Shown: positions 28,620 to 37,237 of the stretch, one piece after another | Layout of the letters: each line of letters begins with the position of its first letter | Position numbering within the stretch: position 1 is the first letter of the stretch | Source: Nocardia araoensis NBRC 100135 | GTDB lineage: Bacteria > Actinomycetota > Actinomycetes > Mycobacteriales > Mycobacteriaceae | Assembly: GCF_000308435.1 (NCBI RefSeq) | Contig: NZ_BAFR01000035.1 | Location: forward strand, 38,155-102,154 | Length of the DNA: 64,000 nucleotides | Direction: 5' to 3' | The notes under the pieces: generated by a model | Told to the model about the DNA's origin: nothing | Seen by the model: only the letters and a program-made list of their open reading frames with translations | Database searches by the model: none | Translations under genes and position numbers: made by a program

Positions 28620-28693
28620 TAGCGGGGACAGGATTTGAACCTGCGACCTCTGGGTTATGAGCCCAGCGAGCTACCGAGCTGCTCCACCCCGCG
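28620..28693 (-). tRNA. tRNA-fMet (initiator, anticodon CAT)
   Basis: The minus strand folds into a full cloverleaf of 74 nt starting CGCGGGG, with D arm AGCTCGGTAGCT, anticodon loop CTCATAA, and T arm GGTTCAAATCC. Two initiator hallmarks are present: three consecutive G-C pairs at the base of the anticodon stem (GGG/CCC) and a mismatch at the first acceptor pair (C opposite U). The 3' CCA is not encoded. A possible promoter -10 (TAGTGT) lies upstream on the minus strand. It is the only tRNA seen in the window. Confidence 0.95.
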
Positions 28694-29167
28694 TCGGCTT
28701 TTCCAACACTACACATGGTGGGCGCGAATAACCCAATCGTGCTGGTGAGAGGGCATGTTGTGGGTGACTGGGCGAGGCTGGGCAATCTCTCGCGCACGAA
28801 TGGAACCGAATGCGCCGCCGCCGCGTCCAATCATGTGACGAGAAGTATCCGACGCAGATCGCGGGGATGAGGAGTGGATCGTGACGTCCAGCGTACGGCC
28901 GGTGACACGGGTCCTGGTGGCCTGCTGCGAGAGTGCGGTGCGGTAGCCGGGCAGCCGCAGGATCCGACCGATGGGCCAAGGTGTGGTGGTACCGACGACC
29001 GGCGCGGCTGCGCCGACTCACCGTCGCGCCTATTGTGACGGTACTCGAGATACAGGGCCGAAGGCTTGCCGCTCGGTCGGGGGCTCGAGTGCTGCCCGTC
29101 CGCGTGTAGCGCCGGCGGATGGTAAGAGGCGCGCGAAAGCGCGCTGATCGAAGTTAAGGGGGCTTTC
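28694..29167. other. intergenic stretch without a supported gene
   Basis: About 470 bases between the tRNA gene and the LuxR-type regulator. It must hold the tRNA promoter (minus strand, TAGTGT about 15 nt upstream of the tRNA) and that of the regulator. No open frame here has coding support. Confidence 0.5.
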
Positions 29168-29917
29168 TTGAACACCGTTCGAACCAGTCGGGATCCCGAA
29201 CGAGCAACTGGGCGTGTCGCATTCGTCCACTCTGGCTTGCGCGACTATCTGGATCCGGCCGAGGGATCGTGGGGGAGCGTGTTCGAGCCGCATTTCGAGG
29301 TGGAGTTCGCCGACTACGACCAACTGGCGATGCGCAGGGACGCCGACGGCGCCCCGATCGTGCTACCCGTCAACAGTGAAACCCAAGCCGAAAGCCTACG
29401 TTCGGTCCGTGCCCGTCACGCCATGGGGCTGATCGTCGCGGTCACCGATGACGTCGGTGGTTACTCGACCTACGCCGCGATACGCTCCGGCGCGAATTTC
29501 GTGATCAACGTCGCGATATCCGTCGAGCGTCAGGCCGACCTCGTGCGCGCGCAACTCCTCGACCACACCCGCTCGGCACCGAGGAAACCGCTCCCGGCGG
29601 TCCTCGGTGCGGTGACCGGCCGCGAACTGAACGAACCCGCACGGCAACCCCTGCGCAGGCGGGTCGGCACACCGGCCGCCGGCCCGGATCAGTCCGGCCG
29701 ACATGGTCTGACCGAGTCGGATACCCGGCTGCTGCGCATGCTGCGCACGTCGATGACCGTCGCCGAGATCGCGCGTCTGAACTATCTCTCGGAGCGGTCG
29801 ATGTATCGACGCATCCGCAGCCTGTACGACACCTTGGGCGTGGGCAGCCGGGCCGAATTGGTCGGTTCGGAACGCCGGGCGGACGTGTCCTTTCCACTCA
29901 CCGTGCTGCGCGGCTGA
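29168..29917 (+). CDS. LuxR-type helix-turn-helix regulator with atypical N-terminal domain
   Basis: A 249-residue DNA-binding protein. The last 70 residues form a LuxR/GerE-type helix-turn-helix (LTESDTRLLRMLRTSMTVAE, then YLSERSMYRRIRSLYDTLGV). The first 130 residues have a receiver-like alternation of strands and helices (ADYDQL, MGLIVAVTDDVGG, IRSGANFVIN), but the phosphoacceptor Asp pocket of response regulators is not evident, so it may be a pseudo-receiver or a small-molecule sensor. The start is TTG 29168, chosen because AAGGGGG lies five bases upstream. No kinase gene is adjacent; target genes are unknown. Confidence 0.8.
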   Translation: MNTVRTSRDPERATGRVAFVHSGLRDYLDPAEGSWGSVFEPHFEVEFADYDQLAMRRDADGAPIVLPVNSETQAESLRSVRARHAMGLIVAVTDDVGGYSTYAAIRSGANFVINVAISVERQADLVRAQLLDHTRSAPRKPLPAVLGAVTGRELNEPARQPLRRRVGTPAAGPDQSGRHGLTESDTRLLRMLRTSMTVAEIARLNYLSERSMYRRIRSLYDTLGVGSRAELVGSERRADVSFPLTVLRG

Positions 29918-29982
29918 TCGGTAGCGACGGTGCTGTCGAATCCGCACAGGCAAACTGCCGAATCCGGGAGCCATCTCTTCGT

Positions 29983-30288
29983 ATGTCGACACCGACCGAT
30001 CTCCGCCCATGTGTCGCCAACCAGGGCGCGCGCCACGCTGCCCGCACCCTGCGAGTACACGACGAGGACAGCGAGGTCGTCGCCGCCCTCGACTTCGGCG
30101 ACGACGGTGAACTCATCGGCATCGAGTTGCTGAATGCGAACGTCCAGCTCAGCGCGGCGTTGAAGAGGAAGGAACGCCATGGGCCCGACCTTCGCCACGG
30201 CGAGACCAGCCGCGGATGTGGCAGCCGGAGAGGTTGTGACGATCAGCCGAACTCGATGCCCTGCGCGAGGGGGAGTTCGGTGGAGTAG
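29983..30288 (+). CDS. small DUF2283-like protein (doubtful)
   Basis: A 101-codon frame whose middle part (AARTLRVHDEDSEVV, LDFGDDGELIGIELLNA) matches the pattern of DUF2283 proteins, small cytoplasmic proteins of unknown role. The N-terminal YDxxADALYI strand expected in that family is not recognisable, and the C-terminus runs 46 nt into the convergent aldehyde dehydrogenase gene, so the gene may be decayed or frame-shifted. A GGGAG site lies about 12 nt before ATG 29983. A competing frame on the other strand (29782-30198) is the alternative. Confidence 0.4.
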   Translation: MSTPTDLRPCVANQGARHAARTLRVHDEDSEVVAALDFGDDGELIGIELLNANVQLSAALKRKERHGPDLRHGETSRGCGSRRGCDDQPNSMPCARGSSVE

Positions 30289-31772
30289 TTGACGGTGTTG
30301 GTGGCTCGGCGCATGTACGACTTCCAGGAGTCCGAGCCGGATTCGCGGCCGCCGCCGGTCTGCTTCTCGCCGCCGAAGGCGCCGCCGATCTCGGCGCCGG
30401 AGGTGCCGATGTTGACATTGGCGATTCCGCAGTCGGATCCGTCCGCGGCGAGGAAGCGTTCGGCCTCGCGCTGGTCGGTGGTGAAGATGGCGGACGAAAG
30501 GCCTTGCGGTACTTCGTTGTGCAGGGCGATCGCGCGATCGAAGTCGTCGTAGGTGAGCACGTAGAGGATCGGCGCGAAGGTCTCCTCCCGCACCACCGCG
30601 GTCTGCGCGGGCATGCGCACGATGGCGGGCCGCACGTAGTACGCGTCGTCGCCGAATCCATCGACTCGCTCTCCGCCGCAGACCAGTTCGCCACCGTCGG
30701 TCACGGCCTTGTCCAGCGCCGCCCGCATTCCGGTGTACGCCTTGCCGTCGATCAGCGGCCCGACCAGCACCCCCTCGTCGAACGGATCGCCGACGCGCAG
30801 TTGCCGGTAGGCCCGCTCGAGCCGGTCCAGCAGCGGGCCCGCCACGCTTCGGTGCACGATCAGCCTGCGCAGCGTGGTGCAGCGCTGCCCGGCCGTGCCC
30901 GCCGCCGCGAACACGATGGCCCGCGCCGCGAGGTCGAGGTCGGCGGACGCGGTGACGATCGCGCCGTTGTTGCCGCCCAGCTCCAGCAGACAGCGCCCGA
31001 GCCGCTCGGCCACCCGCGGCGCGACCAGCCTGCCCATCCGCACCGAGCCGGTCGCGCTCACCAGCGCCACCCGTTCGTCGTCGACCAGGCGGGAGCCGAC
31101 GGCGCTCGCGCCTTGGATGAGCTGGTGGATCTCGGGATCCGCGTTCACCTCGCGGGCCGCGCGCCGCAGCAGCGCGTGACAGGCCAGGGCGGTCAGCGGC
31201 GTCGTCTCCGACGGCTTCCAGACCACGGTGTCACCGCAGACCAGCGCGATCGCCGTATTCCATGCCCAGACCGCGACCGGGAAGTTGAACGCCGAGATCA
31301 CCCCGACCACGCCGAGCGGATGCCAGGTCTCCATCAACCGGTGGCCAGGACGTTCCGAGGGCATGGTGTGGCCGTACAGCTGCCGGGACAGGCCGACGGC
31401 GAATTCGCAGATGTCGATCATCTCCTGCACCTCGCCCTCGGCCTCGGCGGGGATCTTGCCCGCCTCGAGGGTGACGAGCTCGGCCAGGTCGCTCTTGTGC
31501 GCGGTGAGCAGCTGACCGAGGCTGCGCACGACTCCGGCCCGGACGGGGGCCGGAACCCCGCGCCAGGCCCGGAAGGCGGTCGCGGCCCGGCCGATCGCGG
31601 CGTCGACCTCGTCGAGCGAGCTGGACCGCAGCGTGGTCAGCTGCCCTCCGGTGATCGGAGTGCGCGCGGGCAGATCGCCGGGTTCCGGTGGCGGCGCGCC
31701 CAATTGGCGCAGCACCGCCTCCGCGCGGGCGGCGAGTCGTCGGGTGGCCTGGTCGTCGAGTACATCGGTCAT
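30243..31772 (-). CDS. pcd: L-aminoadipate-semialdehyde (piperideine-6-carboxylate) dehydrogenase
   Basis: A 509-residue NAD-dependent aldehyde dehydrogenase that oxidises 2-aminoadipate 6-semialdehyde, the product of lysine 6-transaminase, to 2-aminoadipate. The catalytic Glu lies in LELGGNN, the nucleophilic Cys in GQRCTTLRRL, and the cofactor region in ISAFNFPVAVWAWN. The C-terminal GGAFGGEKQTGGGRESGSDSW is the family hallmark of the antiquitin/Pcd group. ATG 31772 is 17 codons inside the longest frame. It is divergent from lrpA and lies 0.6 kb from lat, the same set as Rv3293-Rv3290c. Together they convert lysine to aminoadipate. Confidence 0.92.
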   Translation of the reverse strand: MTDVLDDQATRRLAARAEAVLRQLGAPPPEPGDLPARTPITGGQLTTLRSSSLDEVDAAIGRAATAFRAWRGVPAPVRAGVVRSLGQLLTAHKSDLAELVTLEAGKIPAEAEGEVQEMIDICEFAVGLSRQLYGHTMPSERPGHRLMETWHPLGVVGVISAFNFPVAVWAWNTAIALVCGDTVVWKPSETTPLTALACHALLRRAAREVNADPEIHQLIQGASAVGSRLVDDERVALVSATGSVRMGRLVAPRVAERLGRCLLELGGNNGAIVTASADLDLAARAIVFAAAGTAGQRCTTLRRLIVHRSVAGPLLDRLERAYRQLRVGDPFDEGVLVGPLIDGKAYTGMRAALDKAVTDGGELVCGGERVDGFGDDAYYVRPAIVRMPAQTAVVREETFAPILYVLTYDDFDRAIALHNEVPQGLSSAIFTTDQREAERFLAADGSDCGIANVNIGTSGAEIGGAFGGEKQTGGGRESGSDSWKSYMRRATNTVNYSTELPLAQGIEFG

Positions 31773-31884
31773 CTGTTGTTCCGCCGTACCTTTCGGCCGC
31801 GTCGCGGCGTGTCTGTCCCACATGGCGGGAGGATCGAGGTGAGGTTCCGGACACGAGGCGGGCTGCCTGAGTTAGCCTTCGCTG

Positions 31885-32337
31885 ATGGCGGATACACCGG
31901 CAAGACCCGTACTCGATGACATCGATCGCCTGCTGATTCGTGAACTGATGGCCGATGGACGGGCCACTCTGTCGAACCTGGCCGAAAAGGCGAGTCTGTC
32001 GGTGTCCGCGGTGCAGTCACGGGTCCGCCGATTAGAGGCGCGCGGCGTGATCCGCGGGTACACCGCACACGTCGATCCGGAAGCACTCGGCCAGCTGCTG
32101 TCGGCATTCGTCGCGATCACTCCTCTCGACCCGTCGCAACCCGATGACGCGCCCGCGGTGTTGCAGCACATCCCCGGCATCGAGGCCTGTCACTCGGTGG
32201 CCGGTGAGGAGAGCTACATCCTGCTGGTGCGCGTGGCGTCCCCGCGGCACCTCGAGCAGTTGCTCCAAGAGATCAGAGCCACCGCCAACGTGCGCACCCG
32301 GAGCACCATCATCTTGCAGACATTCTATGACAGGTGA
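31885..32337 (+). CDS. lrpA: Lrp/AsnC-family regulator LrpA
   Basis: A 150-residue Lrp/AsnC protein: N-terminal helix-turn-helix (LIRELMADGRATLSNLAEKA, VSAVQSRVRRLEARGVI) and a C-terminal RAM ligand-binding domain that forms octamers and senses amino acids. In M. tuberculosis the homologue Rv3291c controls lat and binds lysine-related amino acids. The start is leaderless in appearance, with TAGCCT at 31873-31878 and ATG six bases later. It sits between divergent pcd and co-directional lat, the ideal position to control both. A palindrome in the lrpA-lat spacer is a candidate site. Confidence 0.92.
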   Translation: MADTPARPVLDDIDRLLIRELMADGRATLSNLAEKASLSVSAVQSRVRRLEARGVIRGYTAHVDPEALGQLLSAFVAITPLDPSQPDDAPAVLQHIPGIEACHSVAGEESYILLVRVASPRHLEQLLQEIRATANVRTRSTIILQTFYDR

Positions 32338-32375
32338 CGATTCTGTGTAATTAATCCGCTTTGTTGTAGAGGTTC

Positions 32376-32389
32376 CGTAAATTTTTACG
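32376..32389. promoter_or_regulatory. palindrome in the lat promoter, candidate LrpA site
   Basis: CGTAAA and TTTACG are separated by two bases in an otherwise AT-rich spacer. TACCCT at 32390-32395 follows at once and the lat GTG comes six bases later. A protein bound here would sit over or just upstream of the lat -10, as expected for lysine-responsive control. Confidence 0.5.
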
Positions 32390-32401
32390 TACCCTCAGGG
32401 C

Positions 32402-33733
32402 GTGACCATCGAACTGGAACGCACCCGCCCGGCGGTCACCCCCGCCGCCCGGGTCCACGCGATCTTGTCGGCGAGCATCCTGGCCGACGGCTTCGACTTC
32501 GTACTCGACCTCAACCGGTCCCGCGGCTGCCGCCTCGTCGACGAACGCGACGGCACCACCTATCTGGACATGTTCGGCTTCTTCGCCTCCAACGCCCTGG
32601 GCATGAACCATCCCGCCCTCGCCGAGGACGCGCAGTTCCGGACCGAGTTGCTCACGGCGGCGATGAACAAGCCGAGCAACTCCGACGTGTACACCGTCGA
32701 GATGGCCCGCTTCGTCGAGACGTTCGTGCGGGTGCTCGGCGATCCGCGGCTACCGCACCTGTTCTTCATCGACGGCGGCGGCCTCGCGGTGGAGAATGCC
32801 CTCAAGATCGCGTTCGACTGGAAGAGCAGGCACAACGAAGCGCACGGCCGCGCATCGGAACTCGGCGCCAAAGTGCTGCACCTCACCGGCGCGTTCCACG
32901 GCCGCACCGGTTACACCATGTCGCTCACCAACACCGATCCGGTGAAGACCGCGCGTTTCCCGAAGTTCGACTGGCCGCGCGTCAAGTCGCCCTACCTCAC
33001 CGACGCGTTCGACGTCGAGGAGGCGGAGGCCTGCGCGCTCGCCCAGGTGCGGCGGGCCTTCGAGGAGAACCCGCACGACATCGCGTGTTTCATCGCCGAG
33101 CCGATCCAGGGCGAGGGCGGCGACCGGCATCTGCGTCCGCAGTTCCTGCAGGCCGTGCAGCGGCTGTGCCACGAGAACGACGCGCTGTTCGTGCTGGACG
33201 AGGTGCAGACCGGCGTCGGCATGACCGGGACGGCTTGGGCCTATCAGCAACTGGGCTTGGCGCCGGACGTCGTCGCGTTCGGTAAGCGGACCCAGGTGTG
33301 CGGCGTCATGGCGGGCGGACGGGTGGACGAGGTGCGCGACAACGTGTTCGCGGTCAGCTCCCGGCTCAATTCCACCTGGGGCGGCAACCTCGCCGACATG
33401 GTGCGCAGCAGGCGCACCCTGGAGGTGCTCGAGCAGGACGCGCTGATCGAACGGTCCCGGGCGCTGGGGGCGCATCTGCTCGAACGACTGGGCGCGCTCG
33501 CCGCCCGGCACGCCGATGTCAGCGAGCCGCGCGGGCGGGGTCTGATGTGCGCGATCACCCTGTCGTCGTCCCGGCTGCGCGACGAGGTGCTCACCGCGCT
33601 GCGCGAGCGCGAGCATGTGCTGATCCTCGGCACCGGCGAGCGGGGCATCCGGTTCCGTCCTCCGCTGACGGTCACCGGCGCCGAGCTGGACGAGGCCGTG
33701 GACGCGCTGGATCGAGTGCTGACCGGCCGGTAG
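32402..33733 (+). CDS. lat: L-lysine 6-transaminase
   Basis: A 443-residue class III PLP aminotransferase that moves the epsilon-amino group of lysine to 2-oxoglutarate, giving aminoadipate semialdehyde. The N-terminal part contains the lysine-transaminase segment YLDMFGFFASNALGMNHP. The PLP Asp lies in LDEVQTGVG and the Schiff-base Lys in VVAFGKRTQVCG. The length equals Rv3290c Lat. GTG 32402 follows TACCCT by six bases, so the transcript is probably leaderless. Pcd carries out the next step. The pair also occurs in cephamycin clusters, but no beta-lactam genes are present here, so it most likely serves lysine breakdown or stationary-phase metabolism. Confidence 0.94.
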   Translation: MTIELERTRPAVTPAARVHAILSASILADGFDFVLDLNRSRGCRLVDERDGTTYLDMFGFFASNALGMNHPALAEDAQFRTELLTAAMNKPSNSDVYTVEMARFVETFVRVLGDPRLPHLFFIDGGGLAVENALKIAFDWKSRHNEAHGRASELGAKVLHLTGAFHGRTGYTMSLTNTDPVKTARFPKFDWPRVKSPYLTDAFDVEEAEACALAQVRRAFEENPHDIACFIAEPIQGEGGDRHLRPQFLQAVQRLCHENDALFVLDEVQTGVGMTGTAWAYQQLGLAPDVVAFGKRTQVCGVMAGGRVDEVRDNVFAVSSRLNSTWGGNLADMVRSRRTLEVLEQDALIERSRALGAHLLERLGALAARHADVSEPRGRGLMCAITLSSSRLRDEVLTALREREHVLILGTGERGIRFRPPLTVTGAELDEAVDALDRVLTGR

Positions 33734-33752
33734 GGACGGGATGTTCCGTACG

Positions 33753-33784
33753 TTCCGGTGCGCTCCCGCGCGGGCGCACCGGAA
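33753..33784 (+). terminator. hairpin after lat
   Basis: An 11-bp perfect stem (TTCCGGTGCGC with GCGCACCGGAA) and a 10-nt loop lie 20 nt after the lat stop. The tail TTCCGTATTCGG is only moderately T-rich. Confidence 0.6.
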
Positions 33785-33855
33785 TTCCGTATTCGGCTCC
33801 TAGGCTTCGCACCCATGTCATCTCGTCGTCACCACAGTCCGACAAGGTGCAGCGG

Positions 33856-35094
33856 GTGAACCGACAGCGGATGCACCGGTGCCGCGTAGTCCATTTCGTC
33901 GTGTCGCTGCTGTTGCTGTCGGCGCTGCCGGGCTGCGCGGCAGGCGACGCGGGCACGGTGGGCGCCGAGCAAGGCCGGGCCGCCCCGACCACCGTCGCGA
34001 TCCCGGCCGCGGCGGCCCCGACGACAAATGCGGTCCCACCGCATCTGACCGATCTGCTGCCGGGAATGCCGCCGCCCCTCTCACCGACCGACGTGTACGT
34101 GGCCAACCGAGAACTCAGCCCCACCGTGGCCGACCATCGCCCCCTGGTCTACGTGCCCAACAGTCAGTCGAACACGATCTCGGTGATCGATCCGGGGACC
34201 TTCCGGGTGATCGACACCTACCCGACGGGCGGCTCGGAACCGCAACACGTCGTGCCGTCATACGACCTGCAGACGCTCTACGTCACCAACGATCTGCCGA
34301 TCGGCGGGGGCAGTCTGCTGCCGATCGACCCGCGGACGGGCGAACCGGGCGAACCCTTTCCCGTGCGCGATCCCTACAACATGTACTACACACCGGACGG
34401 CCGGTACGCGCTCGTGGTCGCGGAGGCGGACAAGTCGCTGGATTTCTACGATCCGCGAACCTGGCAGAAGATGCACGCCATGGCGGTGCCCGACTGCGCG
34501 GGGGTCGATCACATGGACTTCACCGCCGACGGCCGGTTCGCCCTGGTTTCGTGCGAATTCAACGGTCGCATGCTGGTTTTCGACGTGGCCGAGCGCAAGG
34601 TCGTCAAGCTGGTCGACCTGCCCGGCGGTCGCTCGGGCATGCCGCAGGACGTCAAGCTGTCTCCGGACGGGCACACCTTCTTCGTCGCCGACATGACCGC
34701 CGACGGCATCTATCTGTTCGATGCGCACACCTTCGAGAACACCGGTTTCGTGCCGACCGGCAAGGGGACACACGGCCTCTACGTCACCCGGGATTCCGCG
34801 CGGATGCTCATCACCAACCGGCACGAGGGCAGCATCTCGGTGTGGGACTTCGCGGCGAACGGGCTGGTGCGCAAGTGGTTCGTGCCCGGAGGCGGCAGTC
34901 CCGACATGGGCAATATCTCCGCGGACGGGCGCGTCTTCTGGGCGTCCGGCCGGCACCACGGTGAGGTGTACGCCATCGACATCGTCAACTGGACTCTGCT
35001 GGCGCGCATCCCGGTCGGGAAAGGGCCACACGGGCTCACCATCTGGCCGCAGCCGGGACGTTACTGCACGGGCCACACCGGCGTCATGCGCTGA
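33856..35094 (+). CDS. lipoprotein with YncE/SMP30-like beta-propeller
   Basis: A 412-residue exported protein. The signal peptide ends in the lipobox LPGC near residue 23, then a Thr/Ala/Pro-rich linker. From about residue 95 it is built of repeated four-stranded blades of the YVTN/YncE type (PLVYVPNSQSNTISVIDP, TLYVTNDLP, LDFYDPRTW, SISVWDFAANG), about seven blades. Such propellers bind DNA, metals or partners outside the membrane; no enzymatic residues can be named. GTG 33856 has AAGG about nine bases upstream; ATG 33871 is possible. It stands between lat and the kinase genes on a segment where M. tuberculosis carries sigF. Confidence 0.82.
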   Translation: MNRQRMHRCRVVHFVVSLLLLSALPGCAAGDAGTVGAEQGRAAPTTVAIPAAAAPTTNAVPPHLTDLLPGMPPPLSPTDVYVANRELSPTVADHRPLVYVPNSQSNTISVIDPGTFRVIDTYPTGGSEPQHVVPSYDLQTLYVTNDLPIGGGSLLPIDPRTGEPGEPFPVRDPYNMYYTPDGRYALVVAEADKSLDFYDPRTWQKMHAMAVPDCAGVDHMDFTADGRFALVSCEFNGRMLVFDVAERKVVKLVDLPGGRSGMPQDVKLSPDGHTFFVADMTADGIYLFDAHTFENTGFVPTGKGTHGLYVTRDSARMLITNRHEGSISVWDFAANGLVRKWFVPGGGSPDMGNISADGRVFWASGRHHGEVYAIDIVNWTLLARIPVGKGPHGLTIWPQPGRYCTGHTGVMR

Positions 35095-35142
35095 CCCGGC
35101 GGTTGCTGCCCGCGGTCGTCGCGGCTGCGGGAAACGGGTCGG

Positions 35143-35487
35143 TCAGGACGTCACCGGACGCAGCCCCAGACCGCCTTCGACGAAGCGCTGCACGGACCTC
35201 AGTCCGGCGTCCAAGGCGGCCTCGTAGCCCGGGCGCGCCCATCCACTGACCTGCGCGGTGCCATCGCCCTGCGGTGTCACCCCGATCTCGGCGACCAACT
35301 CCGCCGTGGTCGGTTCGCAGACCGCCCAGGAGAAGTGCGTCTCGTCCGCCCAGCCCGCACCGCGCCGGGCGACGTAGTCCGGTTCGGTGATGCCCCCCGC
35401 GGCCAGGGCGGGGCGGTCATCGATGCGGTCGTCGGCGCGCAGCGCGCGCAGATACCAGGCGCCCGCGTTGATCTCGATCGGCTCCAT
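35143..35487 (-). CDS. short GNAT-like acetyltransferase fragment
   Basis: A 114-residue protein similar to the N-terminal two thirds of RimJ/RimL-type N-acetyltransferases: WYLRALRADDRID resembles the first strand and helix, FSWAVCEPTTAELVAEIGV the central strands, and AQVSGWARPGYEAALDAGL the next strand and helix. The acetyl-CoA loop (usually Q/RxxGxG/A) is replaced or missing and the protein is about 50 residues short, so activity is doubtful. The start overlaps the stop of a 57-codon upstream frame by one base (TGATG), suggesting coupling. It could be a decayed gene. Confidence 0.55.
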   Translation of the reverse strand: MEPIEINAGAWYLRALRADDRIDDRPALAAGGITEPDYVARRGAGWADETHFSWAVCEPTTAELVAEIGVTPQGDGTAQVSGWARPGYEAALDAGLRSVQRFVEGGLGLRPVTS

Positions 35488-35660
35488 CAGTACCCCGCCG
35501 TTCCGTCGCGCCGATCGCCCGGCGCCGCGGCCAGGACACCCGCGAGCGCTACACCGAATTCCGCGACGCCGAATGGCCTCGCTGGGACATGATCGGATGG
35601 CCGCGCCGTCACTTTTGCGTGTTTCGCGGTAACGATGCGGATTTCGGGTAGCTCGATCAT
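35487..35660 (-). CDS. possible small protein upstream of the GNAT-like gene
   Basis: A 57-codon frame (MIELPEIRIVTAKHAKV... ending DGTAGY) whose stop overlaps the next ATG as TGATG. The overlap favours translation, but there is no family and no clear ribosome site. A plus-strand frame through the same bases reads plausibly as well (RERYTEFRDAEWPRWDMIGW, stop at about 35651), so this stretch may be a gene remnant. Confidence 0.25.
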   Translation of the reverse strand: MIELPEIRIVTAKHAKVTARPSDHVPARPFGVAEFGVALAGVLAAAPGDRRDGTAGY

Positions 35661-35691
35661 GAGGAAGAGGCTAGCGGGAGGTTCTATCGAT

Positions 35692-37071
35692 ATGGGCGAG
35701 CTATGGTTCGGCCATTACCGCCTCGATCGGTTGCTGGGCAGCGGCGGCACGGGCGAGGTATGGCTCGCGCACGACACAGTCACCGACCGTGCGGTCGCGT
35801 TGAAGTTGTTGACCACCGCGTATGCGGCGGACCCGAAATTCCGGCAACGGTTCACCAGGGAGGCTCGGCTCGCCACCCAGATCCGCGGGCCCCACCTGGT
35901 GCCGATCCATTCGTTCGGCGAGCTCGACGACCGCCTGTACATCGATATGGAGTTCATCGAGGGCTCCGACGTGGCCGCGCTGCTCCGGCGTTCGGGACCG
36001 CTGGACCCCGAGCGCGCGATCGAGATCATCGCGCAGACGGCCACCACGCTCGACACCGCGCACCGTGCCGGCCTGGTGCACCGCGATGTGAAGCCGTCCA
36101 ACATCATGGTGACGCCCGATGGCACGGTCTATCTGATCGACTTCGGCACCGCGCACCGCAGCGACCAGCCCGCGATCACCGCCACCGGCAACGTGGTGGG
36201 CACGCTGGCCTACATGGCGCCGGAGCGGTTCGACGGTGCGGCAGGCCCACGTGCGGATCAGTATTCGCTGGCCTGCGTGCTGTTCGAGTGCCTGACCGGG
36301 CTCCGGCCGTTCGGTGACGGCGAGCCACCACGCCTCTTGCGCGCCCACCTCATGCAGACCCCGCCGTCGGCCTCGGCGCTGAATCCCGCCGTCCCGCCCA
36401 CGCTGGACGCGGTGATCGCGCGGGGCATGGCGAAGGACCCCGACCGGCGCTGGTCCAGCGCCGGAGAACTTGCTTCGGCCGCGCACCTGGCGCTGACCGG
36501 CCGAGACGCGACAACGGTCGAGCTGGCCTCCTCCGTGCCGACCGTCGTGCTGCCGCCGCCGCGTCCGGCGGCCACGACCGGCGTCTCCTCGCCCGCGCGA
36601 ACGCCCCTCGGACCGCGTCTGGCGCTGGCGTCGTTGGGGGTGCTTGTCGCGGCGGTCGCCGGGTCGCTATGGATGGGACGGCCGGACACAGCCGACGCAG
36701 GGCCGGCCACCACGCCCCTGCCGCCATCGAAGCAGGAACCCGCGACACCGTCGGCCCCGCCGTCGCAAGCCACGGCCGCGCCGACGCCGATCTCGGCGCC
36801 CCTCGTGGTCCTGCCCGGCGCGGGCCGGCCGTGCGACCCGGCGGTCGACGTGCACAGTGTCACCGTGGACGGTCTCGTGCTCGCCTGTACCGCGTCGGCG
36901 GTGGGCCCGAGCTGGCTTCCGGCGGTGCCCGCGTCCGGTGGGGTCGCCACGGGGAACGTCGATGACTCGAGCCCAGCCGGGCAGAACGACTCGGGTGACA
37001 AACGCGGCCGGGGCAAGCCTGATCATGCGAACCAGGGCCATGGCAGGGACAAGCCCAAACCGGGAAAGTAG
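35692..37071 (+). CDS. transmembrane Ser/Thr protein kinase (PknB-type catalytic domain)
   Basis: A 459-residue eukaryotic-like kinase. Its catalytic domain spans residues about 8-265: glycine loop LLGSGGTGEVWLA, ATP lysine in VALKLL, catalytic loop HRDVKPSN, metal motif IDFGTA, and MAPERF. A Pro/Ala-rich juxtamembrane region follows, then one helix (LALASLGVLVAAVAGSLWM, about 305-325), then a short extracellular part with two cysteines (GAGRPCDP, LVLACTAS) and a basic, Gly-rich tail rather than PASTA domains. ATG 35692 is set by GGGAGG ten bases upstream. A second kinase follows 166 bp later on the same strand; the catalytic domains are close relatives, indicating a tandem duplication. Confidence 0.9.
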   Translation: MGELWFGHYRLDRLLGSGGTGEVWLAHDTVTDRAVALKLLTTAYAADPKFRQRFTREARLATQIRGPHLVPIHSFGELDDRLYIDMEFIEGSDVAALLRRSGPLDPERAIEIIAQTATTLDTAHRAGLVHRDVKPSNIMVTPDGTVYLIDFGTAHRSDQPAITATGNVVGTLAYMAPERFDGAAGPRADQYSLACVLFECLTGLRPFGDGEPPRLLRAHLMQTPPSASALNPAVPPTLDAVIARGMAKDPDRRWSSAGELASAAHLALTGRDATTVELASSVPTVVLPPPRPAATTGVSSPARTPLGPRLALASLGVLVAAVAGSLWMGRPDTADAGPATTPLPPSKQEPATPSAPPSQATAAPTPISAPLVVLPGAGRPCDPAVDVHSVTVDGLVLACTASAVGPSWLPAVPASGGVATGNVDDSSPAGQNDSGDKRGRGKPDHANQGHGRDKPKPGK

Positions 37072-37237
37072 GTGTTGCCCGACTGTCGTCGAGCCCACAG
37101 TGGTGTGCGGCGCGGGGCGGGGTTACGCTCCGAAGAAGGCCACTTCTTCGGCATTCGCGCGGTGACCTGCTGTTTTCCGTTGTCCGCGCGGCGGGAGGCC
37201 GGGTCGGCCAGATGTCAACGGCGACTGGAGGTTCGCG

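Noticed and set aside
29782..30198. 138-codon minus-strand frame between the LuxR gene and pcd
   Set aside because: The plus-strand frame through the same bases has a DUF2283-like pattern, and this frame overlaps the end of the LuxR-type gene by over 130 bases.
30243..33733. Cephamycin-type beta-lactam cluster suggested by lat and pcd
   Set aside because: No ACV synthetase or isopenicillin N synthase genes are nearby and the order with lrpA matches the mycobacterial lysine-catabolism locus.
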